This document shows, piece after piece, positions 54,081-64,000 of a DNA stretch of 64,000 nt (positions within the stretch are counted from its first letter, which is position 1; each line of letters opens with the position of its first letter). This DNA comes from Mesaphorura yosii (taxonomy: Eukaryota; Arthropoda; Collembola; Poduromorpha; Tullbergiidae). The notes under the pieces are model-generated. The model was given only the letters and a program-made list of their open reading frames with translations. It was not told the origin of the DNA and ran no database searches. The stretch spans positions 186,001-250,000 of the forward strand of contig WIXG01000055.1 of NCBI GenBank assembly GCA_009869945.1, written 5' to 3'. Made by a program: the position numbers and the translations under genes.

Positions 54081-57000
54081 ATGCAGACATTCGTGCTCTA
54101 TGTCAGCTTCACGCTGCTGCTCGTTTGCACCATTTGGACCTCAGGTGTCGAAGATAATGGCGCTTATAATGGAGCCCCGCTTGGAGCAATTAACTCTGAG
54201 GACATCCAGAATTTGCAAGTAGTGTTGGCGAAAAGTTTGGCCCAACTTACCGATCCACTTTTAGCATCGTATGCTGTGTTATCGTATTCCATTTTGAAAT
54301 TGGATATTCCTAAAGCAAACGTAAGCCGACTAGCCATTAAAATCTTTGAAAAGAAAATACAATACTTTGTATTGTACAGGACGTATGTAAATACTTGCTC
54401 TCAAGCTTAGAAGGTGCCAAGCCTGAGCTGTTGTACGCGGCTTCTGGCGCTGTGACAAAATTGCCCGGTTGCAAATTGCCGTCAATCAAGGCGGATGTTA
54501 AAACGGTAAGGAAGAGGCAATACAATGACCTACAATACTGATTGTACCCGAATTATTGCCACATGGCTTGCATCTTAAATGCCTTAAGATAGCTATTGTG
54601 GTTATGCTATTGGGTTAAACTAAGTACCAAGTGGATAACCACATTTGTCCGGTTCAGATGTTTTTGAGACTGCTGAAATGTGAAATTCCACACAATTACA
54701 AACAACTGTGAATGTTCATATTTACAGCGATTTGATCTTTTGATAGAGCCTGGAACAAATCATGAAGCAAGGTGGTACTTCTCAAAGCATCTTTTACGCG
54801 ACGGAAACATTGAAAAACTTTGTAGTGTCCTTGGACGGTAATAAGATACTGGAGCAACTCAAAGTCTCCACAAAATCAGACGACAGTCTTGCATCTCTTG
54901 GTTATGCATTCTGGGCTACGAGCAACTTTGTGAAAGCTGGACAAAAAGTTGACGACATTTGGAATCGAATTGAAGATGTTGTGGCTCAAGCGGACGAAGT
55001 TGATAAGAGAAACCTGCAGTTTGAGGGCGGACTCTCAGTGACAGGTTTGTTATCACATGCAGCAGCAGTATCGTCGAGTTTTCTAATGAAAGGTCCTTGA
55101 TTTTCAGGAATTGTCATTAATGGAATGGTACGCCTGGCCGAAAACGCAAACCGAGCAATTGCACTCACAGCCGACCAAATTGTGAAGTTTGGAAACTATT
55201 TGGTTTCGAGGAAGACTGTGACAACGCCACGCGGAGCTTTTCTGCTACTCTCAGCGCTTGATGCCCTTAGCAGGAATAAGGTTGGCGTGCCTTTGTTTCA
55301 TTGAAGTCAAGTCCCATTATTTTACCCGTCAAGGATTGTCATCTTTGTCTGGTTATACGCGTGGGACAAATTAATCTGTAACAAGATTGTGCGTTCGGTA
55401 CCGTGGTTCAGTCTTTGTGGTGACGTTATCACAGTCAAGAAACACAAACAATAATGACTTAATGACCCAAGACCTGGACTTGCTTATTCCTTCTATCGTA
55501 AGTAACTCATTTATCACTTACAGTTTCTCAAACCCGTCTACGTGGGACTCGCTGACAAAGGAATCTTGAGTGATTCCAACAAAGTGCTTACTCTTCGCGC
55601 CTCAGATTTACTTGGTCGACCAGTCGACGTTTCCGTGCAGCTGGAATCATCAACTAACGAGAAGGATGGAAAGAAACTGGAAGGAGTGGAATTCATTCAG
55701 GCTGTGGCGTCCACAGCCGACAAAACGCTTTACACAATCGACTTGAAGTCTAGAACCCTGCCACGAGGATTTTACAGAGTCACTTTGTTACCAAAGTCGC
55801 TAAAGACCGATAAGACGCTTATTCTGAAGCCAACTACAGTTTCGGTAAGTGCACGGCCGTCAGAGAGTCTTGGCTGAATAGTTTCAATGGAAAATGCAGA
55901 TTTACCCCACCCAATTAAGCCGACAATTTTCTCGAGTTCAGTCTGATTATTGTGTGCTCGTGGTGGGAACAGTAACTTCTTTATTGTGTAGGATTGAGTA
56001 CGTTCTTAGTACGACTTTATCCAAGGAATTTATTGATACATTCAAACTATTAGTAAGGTCGACTGGTTTAAAATGCTTAATTTTTACTTACCTGCTAAAA
56101 GCATCGATATGTGTCTTGGGTACTTGCAGGTGAAAGTTATTGGAAAGCTTGACCCGGTCACTGTGCGTGTTGGAGTTACCGAAGCGGATCAAGATGCTGC
56201 TGCGTCATGGAACGATTTGAATAAAGGGCAAAAATTGTCCACTCAACTCAGTCTGGATGCCAGCCAGAAGCTGCAAGTCAAAATCTCGACTGATACTAAA
56301 CTGCATCAAGTATTTGTGATGCTTCGTCGAAAAGAGGACAAACGAGAAGTTGTCTTTGTTGTGCAACCCGAGACACCAGGAAAGACAGACTACAAATTGG
56401 AAGTGGACATGACGGCGAATGCAAAGGACCTGAGCTACAAATCTGGAGTTTACGAAGTCATAATTTTCCTCGGAGACTTCTTAATTGACGACTCGATTCA
56501 ATGGCAGTTGGGAGAAGTCAAGATCCAAGTTCCTGCCGGGAAATCAAAGGCTGTAAATCCACTTTATGCTGTCAACTACGGACCGAAGCCTGAAATTAAG
56601 GTGAGCCTATTAAATTAAAGCCAATTTCAATTGGGTCAAGCCAATTTTCGTTCGTAGTTAATCGCTGCCCTGATTAATCTTATGTCCATTAAATTGGTAA
56701 ATTAAGTCGTTGCTGTAGCTTGAATTAAATACACACCATGCGTGCATTGCGTTGCATGGATTATAAGATGCAGTAACCACAAATATAACAATGTTTCTTC
56801 TCTACCTAGCACGTCTTCCGTCAGCCCGAACCGCGTCCGCCAAGACTTCTCTCAGACCTCTTCACGTTGATTGTTCTGGCACCTTTCTTGGTCCTCTTTG
56901 TGCTGGTAAGAACAACGCGTACTTACTTGCTGAGGTCTGGTTTACTTTATTTCCAACCGTTAATTAATTGCCGTTTCATCTTCAGTGGTTCAAGATCGGA

Positions 57001-57390
57001 GCCAACATCAAAGCCTTTCCAGCTTCCTTAAGCGCCATTGCCTTCCACATCGGACTTGCAGGTAACCCCATAAACGTGAAAACTAACTTTATGCTGACTA
57101 ACTGATGTTAAATACAACTTTCGTTCTCCTGAACAAAATCTATGTTGACCTCCTTAAACTACTGATACTTTAACTTGTCTGACCCTCCAAATTAATTTTT
57201 CTTCAATACTAGCGAGTACTATTCGGCATCTTTGTATTTTACAGGCATATTTGGGGTTTATTTCCTGTTCTGGCTGAAACTGACAATGTTCGAGGCCTTG
57301 AAGATTCTCACAATTCCAGGACTCATCACCTTCGTAGCTGGGCACAGACTGCTGGCGTACATTTCAGAGAGAAGAACTTCATCGTCTTAG
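54081..57390 (+). CDS. RPN2: Ribophorin II, oligosaccharyltransferase subunit (Swp1 family)
   Basis: A non-catalytic subunit of the ER oligosaccharyltransferase that N-glycosylates nascent proteins. Nine exons: 54081-54320, 54380-54505, 54747-55044, 55108-55280, 55524-55844, 56130-56600, 56810-56905, 56986-57061 and 57245-57390; 648 aa against 631 in human. It has a cleavable signal peptide (MQTFVLYVSFTLLLVCTIW), a long lumenal domain, then the conserved HVFRQPEPRPP and three C-terminal membrane helices (LIVLAPFLVLFVLW; LSAIAFHIGLAGIFGVYFLFW; LKILTIPGLITFVAG). REVVFVVQPE matches the human VVFVAEPD segment. The donor after exon 4 (AAG-gttggc) is weak but is the only one that keeps frame. Poly(A) signals lie at 57,619 and 57,653. 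Confidence 0.95.
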
Positions 57391-58245
57391 CCTTTCATTG
57401 CTGCATTTCGGCAATTTCGGTGAACACGCGTGCTACCTTGAAATCACGTATAAGTTGGTTTGAAATCAGCGGCCTTGATACATCGGACATTCCCACATTT
57501 GAAATTGTGGAAAAAATTGGTGATCACGTATACTTTGCTATACTATTTGATAATTTATTAATGTGGAGAATCCAAATTGTTAAGCACTAATTCTGTTGAC
57601 TGACTAACGTAAGAGAATAATAAATTGTTACTACCAAAATATGCCGGTGTGCAATAAATGGGAAATGACCTAATTCTCACAATGTTTGTCGGAATTCGGT
57701 GCCTAATTTACACCTCTTTTCTCGTCTCGTGCCATGTGCCATGGAATTCAAATTCAATACGTTCAATCCGCTGATGACGCTTAGCATTCAGTCAGACGTT
57801 TCACTATTCTGTGTGTTGACAGTGCGACACGCCTTGCAAATTTAAAAATCTTAAATGCCAAATGCACACATCCAGAAATCACGGCAGATTATGGCAAAAA
57901 CGATAAAGTAGACAAAATGGAAATTCTTTTCAAGCATATTGCCTGTTTGCAGCTCCACAGCTCATAAATGGCTCACATATCGCATTGATGAAGATTATTG
58001 TGCAATTCGGTTAGCTCATTAATTACAATTCCTGAGTTGATTGTCATTCGGATATCTCGATCAGGAAGAGGAACTCTCTGTAATTAACATGTTTGCCATT
58101 ATGCCATTGCCATTTAATGAGGGTTGGATGAGAAACCGCAATGAGCTCTCTTGCTATGCATCCGTCGCCAACTCTACAAGAAAAGAGTGCGGACTTGAGA
58201 CCACCATAATTCTAATCTCGGATTGATGATACGGATGGCTGTGGC
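57391..58245. other. Intergenic stretch
   Basis: It begins with the RPN2 3' UTR (poly(A) signals at 57,619 and 57,653) and ends at the TATA box of the next gene. Nothing else is recognised. Confidence 0.6.
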
Positions 58246-58253
58246 TATATATA
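58246..58253 (+). promoter_or_regulatory. TATA box of the 67-aa secreted peptide gene
   Basis: TATATATA about 75 nt upstream of the ATG; an initiator-like TCATTC lies about 40 nt downstream. The leader is short and unspliced. Confidence 0.6.
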
Positions 58254-58322
58254 CAACCAAGAAACACAAACGGCCAGTATTTTTGGTCATTCCTGCTCGT
58301 GTCCGGAATTCTCTGCAGAATC

Positions 58323-58614
58323 ATGCGTGCCGTTATTCTTCTCTCGCTGCTGGTTGTGCTGATGGCGATCAGCTCAACAATGGCGCTCCGTGACGTTCGT
58401 AAGAACCAAATGCATTCTTATAAGCTTGGCTTTACCCAACGCTCCAGCGACGACAACGGCTAATACCCCAACTTTTGTGGTTACAGATCACTTAGGAATT
58501 GAAACGCAGAGACTTGGAGAGAAGAACGAACCCGACTACATTCTGGTGTACGTGAAGAAACCAATTGTGCGCTACTACGCATCCAAACCGGTGCCAATTG
58601 CTGAGGCTGCCTAA
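58323..58614 (+). CDS. 67-aa secreted peptide, VxYYA family (member A)
   Basis: Exon 1 (58323-58398) encodes the signal peptide (MRAVILLSLLVVLMAISS, cleavage near TMA-L) and ends in phase 1 at a good donor (GTTC-gtaaga). Exon 2 (58487-58614) encodes the mature part, with NEPDYILVYVKKPIVRYYAS and an Ala/Pro-rich end (PIAEAA, stop). No cysteine occurs in the mature part. The poly(A) signal is at 58,739-58,744. It is clearly related to the peptide at 61.9 kb: both have DYI, V, V, KP, V and YYA in the same spacing, then a tail containing P and ending in A. Function is unknown; the strong core promoter and secretion suggest an abundant extracellular or haemolymph product. Confidence 0.78.
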
Positions 58615-59503
58615 GCAGCTCAATGGCTCCAGCACGGCAAACCGGCTGCGGTGGGGATTTCGGCTTGGTTTAGTTGACAAAGTTTTATAATAATTTGATA
58701 CGGATCCTTAAATATGATTTTGTAGAAAAAGTTGATACAATAAAGAACAAAGTCAGATTTCCAATACAGCTCGAATGTGTCTTCAAAAATGCAGGTCTCA
58801 ACTCCATGAACACAAAGTTTTGGTACTTCATTGTCATTTGTCTCTCTTTGTCAGCGCAGCGTCAACTTCATTACAGAAATACAAACTACAGAATTGACGA
58901 GCTAGGACTGGGTGATAAGCAACAAACGCTTATTAACTTTGCACGGAGCAAACAGTCACCATTCACATTTCATCATTCGTCGGTTGTGTGCACAAATAAT
59001 CTTTAAATCCTTCACGAAAATCCTTAAGCCTAGCAAAAACAGGCAAAATGAGACAAGAGAGCGTAAGGTAATTGAATGTTGCATGGACCAAAAGAATGAC
59101 GTGATTCACATACGCACGAATTGAAAGTGCAAATCAAATTCCTTTGATATTTGATTTTTTGTAAGCGTGGTGTTTATTCAACTCATACATCGGTAGCATC
59201 AGCTAAAAACCTTTTAATGGTTCCTGGTTTTGTACATTTCACAATTATTATTGTAGACGCAAATTCCTACAAATTTTGGGCTTATTTTAGGGGGTGACAG
59301 GGCGTAGTGCGAGTTAATAAGTGCCGATGTTAATTCATTCATCCCCCAGTGTCTTACTAAACATTAATTTTCTGCCAGGGTGAGCAAACAGCACCGGAAA
59401 TCTTCATGGTTGTGAACAAAGGGCACCTTTTTGACAAGGTTGGCGTAATTCCAGCTGCTACACAAATCACGCCCACGAATTTGCATCAACGCAGATTAGT
59501 CCA
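58615..59503. other. Intergenic stretch before the SLC35D gene
   Basis: It contains the 3' end of the 67-aa peptide gene and the leader of the transporter gene. No coding exon or TATA box is recognised. Confidence 0.55.
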
Positions 59504-61082
59504 ATGCCAGCTGATACAGAATCCAAAATCCTTCTCCTGCATGACGAGAGTCATGATGATGAAGAGAAACAACAAAGTGTAGAAGAGAGCAATCACCAGC
59601 ATCGCTATTATAACAATATCAAAGACAACTTGGAAGCCATCAGCGGAAGCAGTAGCATGAATAAGAGCTTCAAGAATGGGTTGGTCATTACTAGAGAATC
59701 ACAACAATCGCCTTACGTTGCCCGAGTTTGTTCCGCGTTATTCTATGGAGTGGCATCATTTCTTATCACAGTCGTCAATAAATTGGTCCTTACCAGTTGC
59801 AAGTAAGTTGGTTTTATAAATTAAGTAAAGACCTTGGCATTGTAACTGTGGTTGATGTATCTGGGTTGCCTTTCCAGATTTCCTTCCTTCGAAGTACTTG
59901 CTCTGGGTCAAATTGCGTCCACAGTCATCATTCTCTTTGTAGCTAAGTCATTGAAGCTTGTGTCGTACCCGTCCTTCGAAAGAGACACCTTTAAGAAGGT
60001 AACTTTCGCTAGTGTACGTAAGTTGGTGTAATACTTAGGCTTCCATTTTTGTTTCTCTTCTTACAGATCTTCCCTCTTCCGTTACTATTTCTGGGAAATG
60101 CCGTGACTGGCCTTGGTGGCACAAAAGAACTGAGTTTACCGATGTTCACTGCGCTAAGACGGTTTTCAATACTTTTAACCATGTTGGCTGAACTGTATAT
60201 TTTGGGGTAAGTGCTCATGTTTAGCAATTTGCGGTTAATTGGTTGCAATGCAAACAGTCAAGATTTGTTCGCATGTGCATTACTGCATTGCAGTTGTCCA
60301 AATTAATCAAGTTTATTTTTTTTATTTCAGAATCCGTCCTAGCTTCGCTGTTCAGGTATCAGTCTACACCATGGTTGGCGGAGCGCTGCTCGCAGCAGGG
60401 TGAGTTATTTGCTCAATAAAGTGCGTACAGTCGCAGTGCCGGCGTTCGGACATAAACTAATATTGCGCTATTGTAGGAACGATATCTCGTTCACTTTAAA
60501 CGGGTATTCGCTAGTTATGTTCAACAACCTGTGCACAGCTGCAAATGGAGTCTACACCAAGAAAAAGCTGGAATCAAAGGAGTACGGGAAATATGGGCTT
60601 ATGTACTACAATGCATTGTTTGTGCTTGTGCCCACAATTATGCTCACCTACTTTACTGGTGAACTGGATAAGGTAAATTTCTCTGTCATCATCAGTTATT
60701 CTGGCTATTTCCTTGCAATAACACAGAATTTGGTCCAGGCTGCTGCATTCACTGGGTGGATGGATCCGGTATTTTTGCTTTACTTCACACTATCATGCGT
60801 CATGGGATTTATACTGAACGCCAGCGTTGTAATGTGCACTCAACACAATTCGGCTCTGACGACAACGATTGTTGGGTGCCTGAAGAATGTTTCAATCACA
60901 TATTTGGGCATGTTCATTGGGGGTGACTACGTCTTCCAACTCCTCAACTTTGTCGGAATTAACATCAGGTATGAAATGAATCGAAGGGTTCATCGTCCAT
61001 GAATTTACTAATTCTCCTGTTGATTTTTAGCGTCCTTGGCAGTCTGCTTTACACGTATGTGACTTTTCGGCGCAAGAGTTGA
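59504..61082 (+). CDS. UDP-sugar transporter, SLC35D family
   Basis: A nucleotide-sugar antiporter of the Golgi/ER membrane; relatives carry UDP-glucuronate, UDP-GlcNAc or UDP-GalNAc (SLC35D1/D2, fly frc). Six exons: 59504-59802, 59878-59998, 60067-60206, 60331-60399, 60477-60968 and 61031-61082, giving 390 aa. The N-terminal about 75 residues are hydrophilic (Ser/Asn/Glu-rich, HDDEEKQQ) and longer than in human relatives. Then about ten membrane helices start at [13 protein letters not shown]. Family marks are [58 protein letters not shown], and NGVYTKKK. The basic end YVTFRRKS could act as a retrieval or sorting tail. The poly(A) signal is at 61,296. Which UDP-sugar it carries cannot be read from the sequence. 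Confidence 0.92.
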
Positions 61083-61795
61083 TTAAAATCTAATCTAGAG
61101 AACAGTAGCCCGCAAAACTGGTTGTGGACTACCAAGAACTTGACTCCGTCACAAACATTGCTGCTTAATTTATTTGTATTTGCTTTGATAGCAGGCCATA
61201 TTTATAATGTTGAGTTTAATGATGAAGCCAGCCCACTCGAATTGTTTTGACATTCATCCGAACTGTTTCTTGATGCACTCGTGAAGGTGCTATAAAATAA
61301 AGTGCATGCATTTATTCGCGTTTTAGTCCAGTATTTATTTTTGTACAACGAATTGACTGAATTCTGGAAATATTGTTGATAATTACTATCAATAGATTAG
61401 GAATGTGCCGTAAGTTTAATATATTGATTGTGATGACAGTAAAAATAAAAAAAGTTCCGATGGCGAAGACTTCCTGATTTATTAAACCACCCAAACTTTG
61501 TGCATTGCAATGCGATTTAAACCGCGAGAACATCAACCAGGAAATCTTAAAATGCATCAGGCCTTTCTACTGAATTTTATCACGCATTTGTTATGAACGA
61601 GCTTTAATGAAACCACAACGTAGAACAATGCTGCTTGTTTTTTCAATATCAAAAATGATCAAACTAGGAAGCAGAGAGACAAGGCTTGACCAGCACATAG
61701 AAGAAAACCACGGCCGATTAAATGCCAATTAATTGTGTCGTAGGCCAATACGAGAAAGTGTAATAATGAGCAAATGCCCGAATAGGCTCGACGGG
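61083..61795. other. Intergenic stretch
   Basis: It carries the SLC35D 3' UTR with AATAAA at 61,296-61,301, then AT-rich sequence with no coding exon up to the next TATA box. Confidence 0.6.
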
Positions 61796-61803
61796 TATAA
61801 ATA
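61796..61803 (+). promoter_or_regulatory. TATA box of the 65-aa secreted peptide gene
   Basis: TATAAATA, 100 nt upstream of the ATG at 61,896, preceded by a G-rich flank. Same arrangement as the TATA box of the 56-aa peptide gene on the minus strand. Confidence 0.65.
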
Positions 61804-61895
61804 CAAGTGGCTGTCAGCGCAGTCCGAAGTAGACCACTTTTGGACACTCCTCACGTTTCAGCAATAGAGCTCAAACACAAAACTTCTTCATCATC

Positions 61896-62196
61896 ATGCG
61901 TTTCTTGATCTTGCTCGCCCTCACCCTGGCCCTCGTGTCAATGGCTTATTCCGACGAGGACAGTAAGTTCAAATTTTCTCACAACATTTGCGTCAATTGC
62001 AATTGCCGCTTGACACTTGACATTTGAGACGGGAATCTAACTGAGCCATGTCTTTTTCTTTTCAGTGACCCCTCCGGGCATTCTCCACTCTACCGCCGGC
62101 GGTGTGTCCGACGACTACATTGTTGTTGACGTACCCAAGCCCAAGGTGCACTACTACGCTGCGGAAGCCCACGCCCTGCCGTCGGCCAGAGCATAA
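61896..62196 (+). CDS. 65-aa secreted peptide, VxYYA family (member B)
   Basis: Exon 1 (61896-61962) encodes a signal peptide (MRFLILLALTLALVSMAYS, cut near YS-D) followed by DED, ending in phase 1 at GACA-gtaagt. Exon 2 (62066-62196) encodes the rest, including SDDYIVVDVPKPKVHYYAAE and a tail ending SARA, stop. The mature product is about 46 aa and has no cysteine. Compared with the peptide at 58.3 kb, DYI, V, V, KP, V and YYA are identical in position and the intron has the same phase and place. The poly(A) signal is at 62,351-62,356. I know of no described family with this motif. Confidence 0.8.
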
Positions 62197-62356
62197 AGAA
62201 CTGCACGCAGTTAAAAACATCTTTCTTCTTCAATTGGCATACGTTTTGAGTTCCAAACATTTTGTACTTTGATTTTTGATACCTGTGCTTCAACAATGAA
62301 ATTAAAGCCGAATTGATGTAAAACTCTAAAAAATCTGACATATTCCTCTGAATAAA

Positions 62357-63222
62357 ATTTGTCTGTACTTTCTTTATAACAGTGAATCAATGGGCCATGG
62401 GCTTTAGTTTCTGCTCGATGAGCTCGATGACCAGCTTACAGAATTCTGTCTGCTGTGAGAAGGGGCTTTAAAAACGCTGCTAGTTTAAGGTGGTTGGTGG
62501 AGTCTGAATTATGTTGAAGTTTGCGAAAGCGTTTTACCGGTCAACCAATACTGCACGAGAAATCTTCGTAAATTCAGCCAGATTTTGTGATAAGTGATAA
62601 CTCTCGCATTTGTAATGGTGATGATAAACTTCAATTACAGCGAGCGACAACCATGAACATGCAAAATTAACTCTCAATTGATGCATTCATTGAAAAGTAG
62701 GCTTTGTAAGTCCAATCCGTATTCGTATTCTGTGTCTTATCCTTGTGTTATCGCTAACGCTTTTCTTCTCCAGTATGAAACCATAAGAGATTACTAGACC
62801 AGGAAGTCATGCGGCAAGCAATCCACATTCAAGACAGTTTTTATTCGCTAATTGGAGCCGCAGAATGCAATCACCGACGACCAAACTCATCAGAGTGCAA
62901 AGAAGTAAAGAGCAGCATGGAAAGATTGGTCTCTGGTTGCTGTTGACCAACCAATGAAGGCTTATCGAGGTTTTGGTGAGTTGCTCATGTCCCGAGTCCA
63001 TTTTCGCACTGCAGAAGTATAGTGTATTGAGGATTTGCGTACCTCTTTGTGCTGCATGAACCCCGGCCCTGCTCTTTAGTATGATTTACTGATAAGTTCA
63101 CAGCAATATTGCATATTGTGAAGGAACTCACAAGTGTAGTGGCGGTCAAAGGTGATCCCTTGAACTACTTCCTTCGATATTATTATTAGTTGGCGATTGA
63201 AGTGCACCCTGCGTCAGAGATC
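62357..63222. other. Intergenic stretch
   Basis: I see no coding exon, RNA gene or repeat. The promoter of the following gene must lie at its end, but no TATA box is evident. Confidence 0.55.
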
Positions 63223-63720
63223 ATGGGCAGCAAACACATTCTACTCTCCAGTCTGGTGATCCTTGTCGCGTTTGCGCTACAGGATTCTTTTGTCTTTTCC
63301 CAGGACATGAACATGAGTAAGATCGCATTCGATACGTTCTTCGCACTCCGTATGAATCCTTCTCTTTCACGAATCTTGTGTTGCAGATGACGTCATCAAA
63401 GAGGAAGGCTACATGGAAATTAAGGACCGGTCAAAAATATCCGCCGGAGCCGACTCGCTGAGAATTAGGCTTCCGCCGAAGGAGTCAGGGCGTAAGCCCG
63501 AATTTAAGTACAGGGTTCAGGCAGTGAGAGGCAAACCACCCGTTGAGATTTCTGTGAGTGTCACGTGCAAGAATTTTCTGCCACACGCAAACTGCAATCT
63601 GATGTAAATAACTGCCATTTACAGATCGAGCCCGACGCACCGATTGCAGTGGCAGAATCACTCGACTGGAGCAAGGCATCGGATGTCAGCAAGAGCGCAA
63701 TGAAGCAACTCGGAAAATGA
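63223..63720 (+). CDS. 118-aa secreted protein of unknown function
   Basis: Three exons: 63223-63316, 63387-63553 and 63625-63720, in frame throughout (357 nt). It has a signal peptide (MGSKHILLSSLVILVAFAL, cut near FVFS-Q) and then a mature part of about 90 aa without cysteines. The middle is strongly basic and looks beta-strand-rich (RIRLPPKESGRKPEFKYRV, then PPVEIS); the end is amphipathic and helix-like (SDVSKSAMKQLGK, stop). The first intron is phase 1 and follows shortly after the signal peptide, as in the neighbouring small peptides, but the mature sequence is not related to them. The poly(A) signal is at 63,784-63,789. No known family recognised. Confidence 0.72.
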
Positions 63721-63789
63721 TTCCAGACGAGCAATGAGGAATTTTGATGTACTTTTTTATATCACGGATATTGTAATCTGCCAAATAAA

Positions 63790-64000
63790 ACCTACAGCAA
63801 ATCTGTTTTGTTTATAAATCTCGAAGCTTTGGCAAATCGGTGGTAGGAATTTCCGAGTTCATGAATGCAATTCATTTTTAAATACACATTGCTTGTCTTG
63901 CCTCCTCGCAACTTCTTCAACCGAGCGACATCGAGAGCAAAGCGCGTGTGCGAATGTACCGGCTTTCCCCTGAATTCATGTTTTGCAAACTGATAAGCCC
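63790..64000. other. Right edge of the window, no gene seen
   Basis: AT-rich sequence after the poly(A) signal of the last gene. No open frame of interest. Confidence 0.6.

Overview
This is eukaryotic, almost certainly arthropod nuclear DNA. Genes are split by spliceosomal introns (often 60-90 nt, GT...AG), the proteins recognised are animal orthologues, several genes have TATA boxes about 30 nt upstream of a plausible start, and no operon or prokaryotic features are seen. The small multi-exon genes and short introns would fit a pancrustacean or another compact arthropod genome, but I cannot name the species. All gene models below were spliced by eye; every junction listed keeps the reading frame.

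Layout. Positions 1 to about 25,850 are a gene-poor stretch in which I can support no coding exon. From 25,858 to 28,509 (minus) lies an 11-exon gene for a divergent PP2A 65-kDa scaffold (A) subunit. A 56-aa secreted peptide gene follows (28,959-29,219, minus). From 30,239 to 39,376 (minus) is one 9-coding-exon gene for a disordered SR/KE-rich nuclear protein of 2,276 aa. A probable divergent promoter region (about 41.1-42.1 kb) separates it from a plus-strand RRM/RGG RNA-binding protein gene (42,965-45,285) with two alternative 3' ends. Next come a secreted neuropeptide-like precursor (48,436-48,870) and a gene-poor stretch with one weak minus-strand candidate. The right end is dense and all plus strand: dynactin subunit 6 (52,772-53,573), ribophorin II (54,081-57,390), a 67-aa secreted peptide (58,323-58,614), an SLC35D-type UDP-sugar transporter (59,504-61,082), a 65-aa secreted peptide (61,896-62,196) and a 118-aa secreted protein (63,223-63,720).

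The best candidate for something undescribed is the group of tiny secreted proteins. The 67-aa and 65-aa proteins share a C-terminal block (DY-I-x-V-x-V-x-K-P-x-V-x-YYA) and identical gene architecture: TATA box, signal peptide, one phase-1 intron. The 56-aa protein at 29 kb has the same architecture and an RYY motif. The second is the PP2A A-like protein, which keeps the whole HEAT scaffold but is changed at several positions known to matter for PP2A holoenzyme assembly, and whose best splice model loses one HEAT helix.

The housekeeping genes work in RNA processing (SR-like protein, RRM/RGG protein), the secretory pathway (ribophorin II in oligosaccharyltransferase, nucleotide-sugar transport) and dynein-dynactin transport. 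They look like ordinary neighbours, not a functional cluster.
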